Positions 10,773 to 22,505 of a stretch of 64,000 nt of DNA are shown one piece after another. Source of the stretch: Carettochelys insculpta (lineage: Eukaryota; Chordata; Testudines; Carettochelyidae); assembly GCF_033958435.1 (NCBI RefSeq), contig NC_134138.1, positions 211,491,298 through 211,555,297 of the forward strand. The letters run 5' to 3'. The notes beneath the pieces were generated by a model. The model made no database searches. It was given only the letters and a program-made list of their open reading frames with translations, and was not told the origin of the DNA. The first letter of the stretch is position 1, and each line of letters opens with the position of its first letter. A program made the translations under genes and the position numbers.

Positions 10773-12730
10773 TTATGTGTATAAATTCCTTTGAAAATCT
10801 GGCCCAATGAAGTTAAGTAGCTCACCTGATAGGGAACCCTTACTGAGATATTCTGGAGCAAAGCGGTGGCTGATACAATACTTGGGGACAAAGAGACAGG
10901 TTCTGACATTAACTTATATTTTTCTATCTCTTGTGGTTAAGGTTAGAGACTTAATTATCTCAGAGCAAATTTTGTTGGTCAGATCATGTTCATCATATAT
11001 GTTATGTTCTATTTATTAAGGAAGAGAAAGCTTATGTTTGACTATTAAGTATATTTTTTTATTTCAAGTGTTTATAACTGAAGCATAACAAAAAAACAGG
11101 GCCTGGTTGGCTGCAGCTGGAAATTTAGAGCCCTGCCTTCCAAAATGGAGGACGGCCCCTCTGGTCACATCCCTATGTAAAAATGACAAGCTATACTACA
11201 CATCATGCAAGCAGTCTTATTCCAATTCAGCTAGGCTATTTGCATAAGTATGGCTAGTAGGATGCAGAGCTGCTTATGTACATTATTAAGAGTGGTAAAA
11301 AATCCCATGCCTGGCATTGAAATTATTCTGATGTGTTGTGATTGTATTGTAACTGTGTCACCAATGGGGCAAGAGGGTTCTGCCTGTTCCTGCACTTCAA
11401 TTAGTCCACAGTTATAATGATCTGGTAATGGGGTCTCCATAGAGTTACACTTATATTGCTTTTCCCATCCACATCTTACTTTGTAATGGCATTGGAGCCG
11501 GGTCTTCATAGACATGCCTTGCAGTCATCGTTCATCATCATGAAACTGGTGTTCTGCTAAATAAACTTCCCATGACTTTTTAAATGATGAACTCATCAGT
11601 CAAGGGAACAGAAAGTTCATGTCAACAGGGCTAGAAGGAGATGTGAAAGGTTTTTGTAAATGCAAATCTTGTCATGATTAGGAATCCTTTTTGTTTTTCA
11701 AATACCAAAAAAGATCTTGCCCCACTTTGAGCTTAGGGAAAAGGATCCCAATGTGAATATCTCTATATATACTACTGATTAACTACATGACCAAACTGAT
11801 ATGGTCAAGTATGTCAAACTATATAATGGTTTTGTAACAAGGACAGACTTCTATGTGGGATTATGTTGACCCTAGCAAACGCTTTTACTACTTACCAGAT
11901 TTCACAGCTCTCTACAATTGTAGTGAGCCATCTGGCCCTTGTGTTTACTTAAATCAGTTTAATCACGAAAGAGCATGTGCTTGGTTTGGGCCTCATGTGA
12001 ACTGGTCTGGTGCTGGTTCATTTCCATTGTTTTCAATTGGTCTACTCTTGATTCACCGTGGGGTAAATCAGGCGAAAATTGGGCCCTGTGACTCCAAGTC
12101 CTGGAGCTGCTACTACAAATAGTATTCAAATTCTCATCCTAACTCTTGCATAAATATTTCTCAACTCAGAGTGCAAACATCTGTGACCTAATACTGGGTT
12201 CCCATTGAAAGGATTGTAATAGTATAAAGGTGGATAGAATAATGGGCAAAAGAAATACAGTGAGTTTTTCTTCTCTTTAAACCAAGTTTATTGAAATTAT
12301 ACATCAGACTCACAAACTGTATTTCAGGGACAGTGCCTACATCACCAAATTGAGTGTATTCTGCTGTAAAGTAGAAGGTCATAACAGGGAGACTAGACTA
12401 GCTTTCCTCAGCCAGTGAATTGATTAAGGCTATTTTTGTTTGTTTTTTGTTTTTGTTTTTTTTTTAAATTATCATATGACTAGTGGGCCTGATTCTCAGC
12501 TGCTTGGCACCTTACATAATCATTACCATTGTGCCGTGTGAGTCGGCAGCATAGGGGTCATACACCACCACTCTGATTTGTTAGCAATTTCCACCCACTG
12601 TACAAATGTGTAAATAAACTATGGCAGATGCAAAACTGTGGAAAATCAGACCCAATAACTTTTGATAGCTCCCACTATAGTAAATATAAGAAAGGGAGAG
12701 AATGAGTTAGTAGTTTAGCAGGCTAACAGC

Positions 12731-12750
12731 AAAGAAAGAAAGAAAGAAAG
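12731..12750 (+). repeat. (AAAG)5 microsatellite
   Basis: Five AAAG units, directly visible. Confidence 0.9.
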
Positions 12751-13118
12751 GGCAATAATAATGGTCAAGGGACACTAGTTTCACAGCTAATTTAATCACA
12801 CAACCCAGGACCACAGACTACTTGATGATACCACAGTATTTGGCAGGCCAAAAGCAGAAGCAGTAACTTTTTGGTATTCCTGGAGGAGACAGCATAGAGA
12901 GCCATGTCTCACCACCCGCCTGACATGAAAACTCCAACAGCTTACAGCAAGTTTTGAAAGAGCTGTGCACTTGTATCTCCAGGTCACAAATATTTCCTGC
13001 CTTATTTACATAATCTACAAGAGAAAAAAATTACCTCTGTCCTTAGAATATTGCAAAAATTAGTGAACAACCGATAGGCTTTCACCTGTTAAAATATACA
13101 TACAAACAAATGAGAAGG

Positions 13119-13144
13119 TTTGTTTGTTTGTTTGTTTGTTTGTT
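13119..13144 (+). repeat. (TTTG)n microsatellite
   Basis: About six TTTG units, followed by degenerate TTGG units. Confidence 0.9.
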
Positions 13145-13774
13145 GGTTGGTTTTTGTTTTTTATTAAAGTGATCGTGCTGGGAATAGAATTTGAGACACA
13201 GATTGATTGATCTCTTTAATCTAATATTTTTTTTCCTGGGGAGGCTGCTTTGTTTATTGTGGTGACACCTGCTAGTATTGTTAAAGTTAGAGGCTTACTA
13301 TATTTCTATTATAAAAGCTGGTTGGAGGGCTTAATATCTGGGCAAATTTGCATTGCTTTGAGTTAAAATTGGCCTGAAAGTTGTCAGTTTAAAGGTATAC
13401 ACATTTTTAAAAAAAATCTATTCATTTGATTTGCTACTGACACTTGCAGGTGATTCTAAATTAGAAGGAGTTTCGTAACGTCAGGCAATACATGGACACA
13501 ACACAAAGGGATCTAAAGAGATTAGAAAAATGAGCAGAAAACTTAGAAAAAAGGTCTAACTTAGAATAATGAAAACTAACAAATCTGCAGGAAAACATCT
13601 CAAGCTAAAATATTCAGTGCTAAGGAGAAGCTTAGAAAGCAGATAAAGCTGAAAGAGTTTGTAAAACAACCTTCATTTAATTTATTCACATTTTATAACT
13701 CTCTACTCAGATTCTGTAAACTATAAAAAAAATGGTGTCCATTCTAGAATTACACTTGAATCTGTAAACAACAA

Positions 13775-13915
13775 AAAAAGACTGTAATCTGACTTGGGCA
13801 GAGACTGTTTTCTTTAATACTGGTTTATACAGTGCCTACCTCAAGGGAGCCATGAGATTTGATTAGTGTTTCTAGGCACAACCAAAATAGAAATAATAAA
13901 CAATAAACAAGAAGT
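13775..13915 (+). mobile_element. ancient SINE tail, second copy
   Basis: GACTGTAATCTGACTTGGGC, AGAGACTGTTTTC, ACAGTGCCTACCTC, TTTCTAGGCACAACC and the terminal AATAATAAACAATAAAC repeat the order of blocks seen at 4485 and end in the same kind of simple AATA-rich tail. Orientation is plus. The family name is uncertain. Confidence 0.5.
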
Positions 13916-16070
13916 CCATCGGGTGCTCTGTACAATGAGAAATAATGGTGTCAGCAATGCCTTGCTATCTGACTGGCTGAATAGTCTTAGGTGCTGTGCC
14001 AGAATGAATGAAAGCTGTAGGTATTGCAAGACCAGATTCTATTTTTAAAATACCCAAAGATTTAAGAGCTTCTTCTTTGGTTTTCTCTTTTCTTTTCTCT
14101 TTTTTTTTAAGTTAAACACCTTCAGTTCCCCTTCCTCCACAGATCAGTCCTTGTAGCTTCACACATATCCATTTCCTGCTCGAGTTCTTCTGCCCTTATT
14201 CCATCCTTGCCAATATACAATGCCCTCTCTCCATGGAGATCAGCAGTTCTCAGAGGTGATGATGTGAAACACGGTAAGCAAATTCAAGCAACATTTTAAA
14301 AAGTTATGCGCCTAAATTATGTCTGCAAATAATCTGTGCTTTGTGAACAGGCATGGTCATCTTCCCACACGTGCCCTCCCGCCCACCCACATGCACAGAG
14401 GCAGAGAAACCTATATACAAACAGACACATATTGCTAGTGCTCGAAAGTCTTCGTAAGTTTTTTCTTTACTCTTAAACAAGCAAATATGCTGAGCATCTC
14501 TTTGAGTTGCCTATTTTTATGGGTTGTTCCCTGCAAGACCTCTTTTTCTGACCTCTCTCCCCTCTCTTGCATTAGTAACTGTCCCACTTTTATCATTTTG
14601 AATTGAATCTAACAGGATCCACCTCATCTATCTGCCAAGGTGAGTCAGCAGAATAGCTTTGCACCATGACAAAGGACCCTGGAACATGCATAGAATGAAT
14701 GTGCATTTGCAAACAGGTTATTTTGCATGCAAAACACAGGGTGTGTATAAATCAGGTGGTCCGTTTTAAAAAGATTAACTCTTCTTGATCACATGTACAA
14801 GGGAAAGCATTTACTTATTGCAGGAGGCACAGAGACAGCTAAGTACCCCTCTCTAAACTACTTTTCCCTAACTCTAAATGTTCAATAACCTTCCAAGCAG
14901 GGAATGTATTTTTTATTCCATTATGCTTATTTTTCTGTAATTTACATCCCTATGAACTTAGTTGTATTTTTATACTTTATTTACCTCTGTCTCCCGCTTC
15001 AAACTCTTTGCATATCTTCTACCTTTCCAGGAATTTCACCAATTTATTATGGTGAGCCTGGCTATTTTTTAATCACTATCCATGCTGCAGCAAATATAAA
15101 TGACAAAAATCATCAAACATATGTTGCCTAACTTGTATAAATATGCATATATGTTAAAGATGTGGTAGCAGGCAGGTGCACAGGAAATCTGCATAAAGTT
15201 AACAGCTACTGCAGCAATAATAAACTGATGTCACCCTTTCCAGTGCTCGTCAGGGTTCTGCAAACATTAGCCATCACTATGAGCTTTGAGCAATGGCACT
15301 AATACTGGATATCATGAAGCTGGCAACCTTTCCCCCCTCCTTTCCCTCCCTGCAACAAAGAAACAGAGTGAGTTCATTAAAGTATAAATGCCATTTTCAT
15401 CTTGTAACATTAACTGTGTTGTCTGTATCCCAAAGGTACTGAGCCAGTCAAAGCAAACAGCTGTGCCACCTACTTGCAACAGTTGTACGCCCACCACAAA
15501 GCACCAGTAGGAGGAGCAGGTTAAAGAGAACCGTAAAGCTGATAGTGTACCTCACTTAGCAGTTTACTCATTAGCTCGAGGGAAATTTCATCCCTTTAGA
15601 GACTGCACAGTATGTAGAGCTCGTAGCACCGAATATTCTTTTGCAGCTCATCTCCTATAAACTACCTACTGCATTTTTATGTTCCACAATCACATACACC
15701 AAAACAGTGTTTAGCAAATTAACATCAAGCTAAATAAAAGGCAGATCAACCAACTTAGCAGTCAGCTTTAGATGCTTCTGTACAAAGGGTGTTGTGTGAT
15801 CCTTAGGCTAAGATAGCTGTATTTTCCTCACATTCTCATTATTTGAGTTTGGAATAATTGGACAAGTTAAACCACAACATTAATTTATTTCCACCGGTTT
15901 GAGCAATAACCCTGATTGCTGAATCACATGCAAATAAGGGATAAGGCAAGCAGGAGGAGGGAGAGTAGACGTTGGTTCAGCACATCCCCTTGAGTAGCCT
16001 CCCTAGACCACAAAGAATGAGGTCAACAGAAGAGTTTCTCCCACCAACCTCCCTTACTCCTCATGCTATT
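13916..16070. other. unannotated sequence
   Basis: No gene is recognised. Around 15840-15960 there is repeat-free sequence with TAAT words and an octamer-like ATGCAAATAAG at 15928, a weak candidate regulatory patch. Confidence 0.35.
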
Positions 16071-16074
16071 GAGG

Positions 16075-16197
16075 AGTACAGGGGTCGACTGCTGACCCCT
16101 GACAGGTTGATTTTACACCTACTAGGTGTGTGAAATTAAACTCTGGAAGATGGCCCCTGACCAGGTCAATCTTCCCAATGGTGTAGACATACCCTAA
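16075..16197. mobile_element. TIR element fragment, GTAGACATACCC end
   Basis: GGTCGACTGCTGACCCCTGA, CTCTGGAAGATGGCCCCTGA, GGTCAATCTTCCC and the end GGTGTAGACATACCCTAAG match the right side of a small turtle-type DNA element whose terminus is the complement of GGGTATGTCTACACC. The left terminus is not visible. Confidence 0.5.
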
Positions 16198-16199
16198 GT

Positions 16200-16635
16200 C
16201 TCTCTCCTGTTTCAGACTCAGCTTTCTAGTTGCTTGAGTGCCTATGCTGCAGTTCAGTGCACAAGTTTGGCCTCTGTCAGTTGATTTGGGCTCACAGGGA
16301 TGAGGCTACCAGGCTATAATTGTAGGATAAACAAGGGTGCTGGGTGAACTTGTGGCTTGGGGATACTCTCCCCTGAGGCCCCACGAGAGCCCAGTCCCCT
16401 CTCCATTGTGGCTGCTGGCCCTGTCCTGTGCTCCCCAACCTCCATCCTGTGTGGACACTGGCCCCTGATTCCTAGCCCCATAGCCTGGGGTTGCCAGGTA
16501 ATTCAAGTCTACCTCCCTTGATCCCAAAGCACAGGGAGGCCAGGCAGCCAGCAGAGCAGGAAGCAGGATGGGCAGTGGGGATGGAGTGTGGGCAGGCCAC
16601 ACCTGGCCACTTGTGGAGGCTCAGCCTCTCCCTGT
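16200..16635. other. GC-richer unannotated stretch
   Basis: Less AT-rich than its neighbours. Open frames on both strands (16306-16602 minus, 16491-16871 plus) reflect the composition and show no domain. Confidence 0.3.
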
Positions 16636-16639
16636 CTCA

Positions 16640-16838
16640 GATAACTGCTGCCCATGACATCAGGCTGGAGCCCAGGCTCTGGAAACCTCCCACTTCTTTG
16701 GGTCTCAGAGACCAGGCTCTAGTCCAAGCCAGGACATCCAGACTCCAGTTATATAGCCCAGAAACCCGAGCCCAGAAACCTGAGTCAGCTGACATGGGCC
16801 AGCTATGGGTGTTTAACTGCAGTGTGGACGTACCGTTG
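16640..16838. mobile_element. TIR element fragment, GTGTGGACGTACC end
   Basis: CTGAGTCAGCTGACATGGGC, CAGCTATGGGTGTTTAACTG and CAGTGTGGACGTACC match the right part of a small DNA element known to me from turtle DNA (..gtcagctgacatgggccagc.. gtttaattgcagtgtagacgt). The left end is not delimited. Confidence 0.45.
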
Positions 16839-16930
16839 TGTAGTCCTGTGGAAGCAAGCGGCATATGCTAGCTAATATGAGAGGTGAGTCAAGGAAGGTA
16901 TTGGGGTGAGGGGGCAGGAATCAGAGAAAT

Positions 16931-16949
16931 CACACACACACACACACAC
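16931..16949 (+). repeat. (CA)n microsatellite
   Basis: About nine CA units, directly visible. Confidence 0.9.
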
Positions 16950-16959
16950 TGGTGTTTGT

Positions 16960-17575
16960 TTGCCCCATGATTTTAGTTTGGTAAGTCAGTTTTATACTAT
17001 CTAAAAGCCATAGCCCTATTCACAGCTTCTCACAAAGTATTACATAGAAATAAGATTGCCTCACACCATTAATATCCATGGCACAAATGAAACTCCTGCG
17101 GCTCTCCTAAGTGATGTTTACTTGAGGACAATATCTGCATATCAATGGATGTTTAGACCCTGTAATCCTGATCCTCTGATAGAATAACAGGAACCACACA
17201 ATCAGTACTGAGTGTTCATTTAAAAAAAGAAAACACTTTTAACTCCAGGATGATTAGTTGTGAGTTTCTTCCTGCCTATTCAATATAATTAACTAGGGCT
17301 TTATCTTACTATTATCCTTGTATGCATTAGGGACTCAGCCTAGGAACTTCCTCCTCCCAGGACTCTAATATACTCTATCTTCTTGTACTAATTGAGTTAT
17401 CTCAGACTGTCACATAGCACCAGCTGAAGGAAAGATGGAGAGAGAGAACCAAAGTCACACTTCTATTGAACTGAAAGAACTTTAGTTGGGTATTTGATCA
17501 CAACTAGAACACTTGCAATATTCTAGTTTTCTGACTTTTTAGAAAATGGTTAGGAAAATCCCACGGCTTAGCTCA
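16960..17575. other. unannotated sequence
   Basis: AT-rich; nothing recognised. Confidence 0.35.
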
Positions 17576-17579
17576 ACCC

Positions 17580-17850
17580 CAGTATCCTACTGTAGGGCTA
17601 TAACAGGGTTTTTAAAAAATCTAGATAAATTCATGGAGGTTAGGTTCATTAATCATCATGAGCCAGGATGGGTAAGGAATGGTGTCCCTAATCTCTGTTT
17701 GCCAGAAGCTGGAGATGTATGGCAGGAAAGAGATTGTTACCTGTTCAGTTCACTCCTTCTGGGGCACCTGGTATTGGCCACTGTCGTCAGACAGGATACT
17801 GGTGTAGATGGACCGTTGGTCTGACCCAGTGTAGCTGTTCTTATGTACTG
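17580..17850 (+). mobile_element. CR1-type LINE 3' end (fragment)
   Basis: AATCTAGATAAATTCATGGA, GGTGTCCCTAATCTCTG, CCAGAAGCTGGAGATG, GGCACCTGGTATTGGCCACT, AGACAGGATACTGGTGTAGA and GGTCTGACCCAGTGTAGC give, in order, the 3' untranslated end of an abundant CR1-clade family. It matches the minus-strand copy at 7803 and in part the copy at 58110. 5'-truncated and non-coding. Confidence 0.75.
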
Positions 17851-18885
17851 TCTCCATGTTACCAGTTTCAGGGAATGCTCAGACTTACAATACATTGAAT
17901 CTTCCAAAAGTCAAAATCACTTTCCCCATTGGAATCATTGGTATAAAGGAGGCAATGGGTCATGAACACTATTGATACACTTGATACACTATTTTCACCA
18001 CAATAACCTAGATTTATGTGCTAAATGAATTATAAATAACTGATGTAGAAACATCAATGTATTTATTTGGCTTGTTTTTTTTTTTACAGAGCCGCTCATA
18101 AATAACTTTGTGCTTGTGTAATAATGAATGCAGTCACTTGGCTGATTGTCTTCTATCGACAGGGTAGCTTGTTGCCAGGTAGCGCTGCTGCTTGTTTTTG
18201 ATTGGCTCCTTGCCTGGGCTCGGCTAGTCAGAAAGCTTAAACAGTGAAATCAGTGATTGGCGAAGCCCCACCATAAGTTGTGTACTGTTTTCCCTGCTGG
18301 CTTTGCAAGTGGGGTGAAACAGATAGTGAATTGAAAATCATCACAGGTGGTATCCAGTGTAAGTCAGTCACCATAAGTCCAACAACTCCCTGCATTTTAG
18401 AACTGGTTATTCCATTTTCCTTCATTGGCACTGAAGACCGTCATACTTTTCTAGGAACTCAATTTCAGTAAACTTTATTGGTGCATGCGGCCAACACATG
18501 TAATACCAATGTTAATCCATTTAGAATCTGTGTATTGGGCAGGTTAGTAACAAATCAGCTCTATGCCATGTTTCCATTTTGAAGTACTGTCCATTTCTGT
18601 GGCTGCAGGATGGTGCTTGCTAAAAGGTTGTTTCTGTTGTTACTTTCTTTTCTCCTACAAGTCTATTGAATTCTCATTTCTTACTATTTAGGAAAGAGTT
18701 CTGTATAGCAATTGTTGCTGTGCTCAATTAAAAGCTAAAAGATCATAGATCAAAAAGTAAAGATAAGCTGTGGTGTCCGTTATATACATTCTAGCCTGAA
18801 GTAAGAACACTGGCAGAATGATGTTTCTAGACAATGTCATGTGTGCTTAACTATATAATTATCTCTAATTTAGCACTATATGCTA
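17851..18885. other. unannotated sequence
   Basis: No gene is recognised. The patch 18080-18240 is free of repeat signatures and contains an inverted CCAAT word (GATTGGCTCC); any regulatory role is a guess. Confidence 0.35.
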
Positions 18886-18887
18886 AC

Positions 18888-19212
18888 CAAGGGTCAGCAA
18901 CCCCCAGGACATGTACCAAGAGTGGCACATGAGCCAATTTTCACTAGCACACGAGGCAGGAGCTCAGCCTAACTCCTCCCCCATGCAGCCAGGGGCTTGC
19001 TCAAAACCATGCTGCCTGTGGAGTAACAAAAGACCAGCTACTGGTACCAACCACCACCTAAAAGGTAAAGCTCTGCATTATAATTTATTTATTAATGAAG
19101 CTGTTCTAAGTAGGACTACTAGTGACTTTGAAAAGTATCACCAACAATCAGATTGTACATAGAGATTAAAAGGTCAAATTTCAGCACTCTGTCTCAGAAA
19201 GGTCAATGACCT
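18888..19212. mobile_element. hAT-type non-autonomous element remnant
   Basis: The left end AGGGTCAGCAACCCCCAGG, then GTACCAAGAGTGGCACATGA, and the right end GTCTCAGAAAGGTCAATGAC correspond to a hAT element whose ends read cagggtcggcaaccc and ggttgccgacccctg. The middle (TTTATTTATTAATGAAGCTG) is also typical. No clear 8-bp duplication remains. Confidence 0.55.
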
Positions 19213-19815
19213 CTGGCTGCTATACATACTTGTTTTCCATGAGCTTTTGGGGTGAGGCCTTGTTTCATCAAAGAATCTGTCTTGGTTTGTTATGTATTCG
19301 CAACATAATGCCGCATTAAGATGATGGTGAGGGCTTATGAAATTGTAAAAAGCAAGAAATTCAAAAGGGAAAAACCTCTCAAGCAAGCCCATTGTGCCAT
19401 ATTATCCCCAACTGGTCAGCGATTCCCAGATGGACTGATTACTGTAGATGTCATTTAGAAATACAGTTTATTAACCTGGATGACTGTTAGAACTATTATA
19501 TATGTCTCTGCTGGGATAGTTTTAAAAATATATTAACCATGTAAAAGACATTGTCTATGTGAATTAGGAATGTATTGTATCACAAAAATTCTTTGGAAAT
19601 ACCTTGAAAATAAATGATAGATTTGGGGATTTGTCCATTTGGGAAAAATCAGATACATTTAAACTACATTTTGAACTGATAATAATATTTTCAAAAATCC
19701 CATTCTTTACAACAGCATAGGGTATTTTTAAATTTAAATGAGTGGAACAGAACAAATCAATAAAATTCTGTGGGTTAAATATTCAAATACCTCTGAGTGA
19801 CTGAAGTGCTTATAC
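19213..19815. other. unannotated sequence
   Basis: AT-rich; nothing recognised. Confidence 0.35.
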
Positions 19816-19820
19816 TTTGA

Positions 19821-20266
19821 GGCTATGTCTACATGAGAGGCTTTTGCTTGCAAAAGTGTGCTTTTGTCAGAAAAAAAAGCACAGAGCATCTACACACAAA
19901 ATGCTCTGTGTCAGAAGTTTGTTGACAAAACTCGTGACATCTTCAGCAGCATTATACCTCTCCCCGTTTGGATATAATACTTCTCTCAACCAGTGTTCTG
20001 TTTACAAAACAGCCATGTAGATGCTCCAGGGCCTTTTCATTGACAGACAGGGCTTCCTGGTCACTGGTCAGCCCTGTTTTGCAGAGTTTCTGGTCAGCGG
20101 TTCTATTGAGAGAGGGCAGGGCAGTCTGGCTGCTTTCTGTCAACAGAGTGGATTGCACTTTCGATCTGCTTTTATGTGTGGACACAATCTGCCAACAGAA
20201 GTTTTGCTGGGAAATCTCTTCTGACAGTGACGTCTGCTGACAGAGGCTTCTTGTGTAGACGTAACC
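19821..20266. mobile_element. family-B TIR element, copy 1
   Basis: Starts GGCTATGTCTACATGAGAGG and ends CTTGTGTAGACGTAACC, near-complements of each other. The interior repeats short words built on TTGCTTGCAAAAG, GTTGACAAAACTC, CTGTCAACAGAGTG and TCTGACAGTGACG. No transposase is encoded. The flanks do not show a clean target duplication, so the ends have probably drifted. The inner words are shared with the elements at 20470 and 21645. Confidence 0.65.
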
Positions 20267-20469
20267 TAGGTGTTTTTGAAAATTTTACACTGTATGTTTT
20301 GTTAAATGAGGTATCCTGACTAAGGATTATATTGAGACTTTAGGACCTGTTCTGAGCAAGGGATGGGTGAATAAATAGCACCATGACAAAAATAGCCCAA
20401 GGAGGCATTTTGAAACCCTGCTACCAAGTGGAATTCACAGATCCCAGTTAGGTGCCCAGACAATACATG

Positions 20470-20652
20470 TGGGTTTGTGTACAGTAGAAGCATCTGTCAA
20501 CAGAAGTTACAGAGCGTTATGCCTCAAATTTTTGAGGGACAACTCTGTTGAGGCAAAAGCAGAGTTCTGTCAAGACTCTGTAGACAGAAAGCTTTATGTG
20601 TGTAGACACTCCCTGAGTTCTGTCAACAGAACTCTCCAATGTAGACACAGCC
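20470..20652. mobile_element. family-B TIR element, copy 2 (short)
   Basis: Starts near GGGTTTGTGTACAGTAG and ends CAATGTAGACACAGCC, with CTGTCAACAGAAG near the left and CTGTCAACAGAACTC near the right, giving strong self-complementarity. A possible 3-bp duplication, ATG, lies at 20467-20469 and 20653-20655. It is an internally deleted relative of the elements at 19821 and 21645. Confidence 0.6.
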
Positions 20653-20659
20653 ATGGAGA

Positions 20660-21640
20660 GTAAGGAAAAAGATTCACCAAAGCCAGCAAACTGAGCAATG
20701 GGTTGCCTAAGCTAATCAGGTATACAATTCATATAAAAGATGTTGGCCCAGATCTTAAGAAGTACTTAGGCAAAAAAAAATCTAACAGACATACATGTAA
20801 ATATCCATTTTAAATGGTCATCCATTAAAGATAATGGATTAATTTTCTCTAAACTAGGCTTTATTTTTAAGTTATAATAAGATCTGCAAAACAGGCCAAA
20901 TTAGAAGGTTGCTGAATCTAAAATATCTACAAAATATATTTAATGGTTATATAACTCAATAATGAAACAAACTTTCAGAAAAATATTTTTCATTGGTCTG
21001 AGATCAAGAAATGAGAATCGAGGCCAAAAGTTATTTGTCTTAAAAAGCTTTGAATAACTGAATGGTAGAGGAGGAAAGAACAGAAGCAGGAACATAACTA
21101 CAATGTCCTGCACTAGCCAAGTACAGTATATTCAAGTAGATCATGATTTTCAACTTTCCTAATCGAAAGTAGAAATGGTAATTATGTTAGTATTTTTATT
21201 TAAAAAAATAAAGAAATAAAAACCAATAAATATGCACAGCATTGGAATCAATATAAATAAAATGTGATGGCTTTGTAGAATCAGACTTTTCTCACCAGAC
21301 CATGGAAAAACAGAACGTTCACTGGAGATTTAATTCCGATGTGACTGGTTAATTCAAGGATGTACCTAAGACTCTATGTTTTCTGCAGATCTGATAGAAA
21401 ATTTTCCCTCAAAATGATTATCCAGTGGAATATTGCTTTTCAAAAAGAATGGAATTTGTCATCAAATATTTTTAGGAAAAAAAGCATTTTTTTCCATTTT
21501 TGGCACCATTTTTCTCGTGTAAATGTTTTCTGTTTCAAGTTTTGATTATTGAAAATAACAAAAAAGGAGGGGCAGGGTTCAGTTCTTCAACAAAGTTTTG
21601 ACAAAACAGACGTTTTACTAAGCAAAATGTGCTAGTTCTA
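20660..21640. other. unannotated sequence
   Basis: Very AT-rich. Words at 21580-21620 (CAACAAAGTTTTGACAAAAC) resemble the inside of family B, so the neighbouring element may extend left of its annotated start. Confidence 0.35.
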
Positions 21641-21644
21641 CATC

Positions 21645-22086
21645 TGTGGTCTATACTACAAAGTTTTGTCAACAGAAGAATCCTTCTCTCAACAAAACTA
21701 GGGAGCATCCACACAACACATGCGTTCTGTCTAGAATCTGTCAAAAGAACACAACCTTTCTTTCTTGGCAGAGTTCTGTCTTGGTCATACAAGGCATAGC
21801 ACCTCTGCAGACAGATTCTGTTGGCAGAAAAATAGTGTAGATGCTCCAGGGGTGGCCTCAATCAACAGAGAGGGCTTCCAGTTCACTGGGCAGCCCTGTT
21901 TGCAAAGCTTCCAGTTGGCTGTTCTGTCGACGGAGGGCTGGACTGTCTGGCAGCTCCCTGTCAACAGAGGGTGCCAACAGCAGGAGTCTCTATTAGGTGT
22001 GGACATGTTCTGTAGACCGAGGTTCTTTTGGGAAATATCTGTCAACAGTGACTTCTGTTGAGAGAACTCTCTAGTATAGACGCAGC
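21645..22086. mobile_element. family-B TIR element, copy 3
   Basis: A diverged left end (GTGGTCTATACTACAAAG) and the right end CTCTAGTATAGACGCAGC are complementary. Interior words include TTTTGTCAACAGAAG, CTGTTGGCAGAAAAATAG, CTGTCAACAGAGGGTGCC and CTGTCAACAGTGACTTCTG, each a near-palindrome around GTTGAC. No transposase frame is visible. Confidence 0.6.
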
Positions 22087-22244
22087 TTCTCTGTTTGGCA
22101 GTTCATTCCACCCTGTCAGCAAAGCTGTGCTCCAGCATCTAAGCTTTAGCAAAAGGAAAAAAGTCTTTCTAGCCTTTGTAGTTGCAATAGCAAACTTACC
22201 AAAGAGTAACTGAATGTAAACCAAGGCAGTGTTGTCTTTCTGAG

Positions 22245-22505
22245 TCCTTGCCTACACTTATGACTGGGAATGGTTCAAGTAGTCCCTGCTGTGAGGAAAG
22301 ACATCAGTAGTGGGGAACTGCCAGAGCTATTCATTGTGGTCTGGGAGGCATTGCTTGGGCATGTAGAGATCCACAGAGGTTTTGGTGTCTCCATCTTCAA
22401 CTCATGGCAGCAGTGCCTCAGCATCTACACTGCTATTTATATCAATGAAAGCTAGGCATGCAGAGTCTGTAGTTACATGCTGCTGTAACTGTGGATGTAC
22501 CACGA
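22245..22505. mobile_element. possible old TIR element
   Basis: TTGCCTACACTTATGACTGG at the left and AACTGTGGATGTACCACG at the right, with CATCTACACTGCTATTTATA inside, resemble decayed ends and inner sites of the same broad class of small elements (TCTACAC-type termini). Weak evidence. Confidence 0.3.

Larger units (their letters stand above)
10780..13770. other. unannotated sequence
   Basis: No gene is recognised. Short AAAG and TTTG microsatellites lie inside. A degraded palindromic repeat of the GGGCCTGATTCTCAGC type may lie near 12485-12650. Confidence 0.35.

Noticed and set aside
10493..10909. Minus-strand open frame of 138 codons
   Set aside because: It runs through a foldback repeat and shows no domain.
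12731..13144. CRISPR-like or other regularly spaced array
   Set aside because: Only simple microsatellites are present; there are no spacers between repeated units and the genome is eukaryotic.
20021..20240. Overlapping plus-strand frames of 67-90 codons
   Set aside because: They lie wholly inside a family-B non-coding element, and their repeated peptide words reflect its repeated DNA words.
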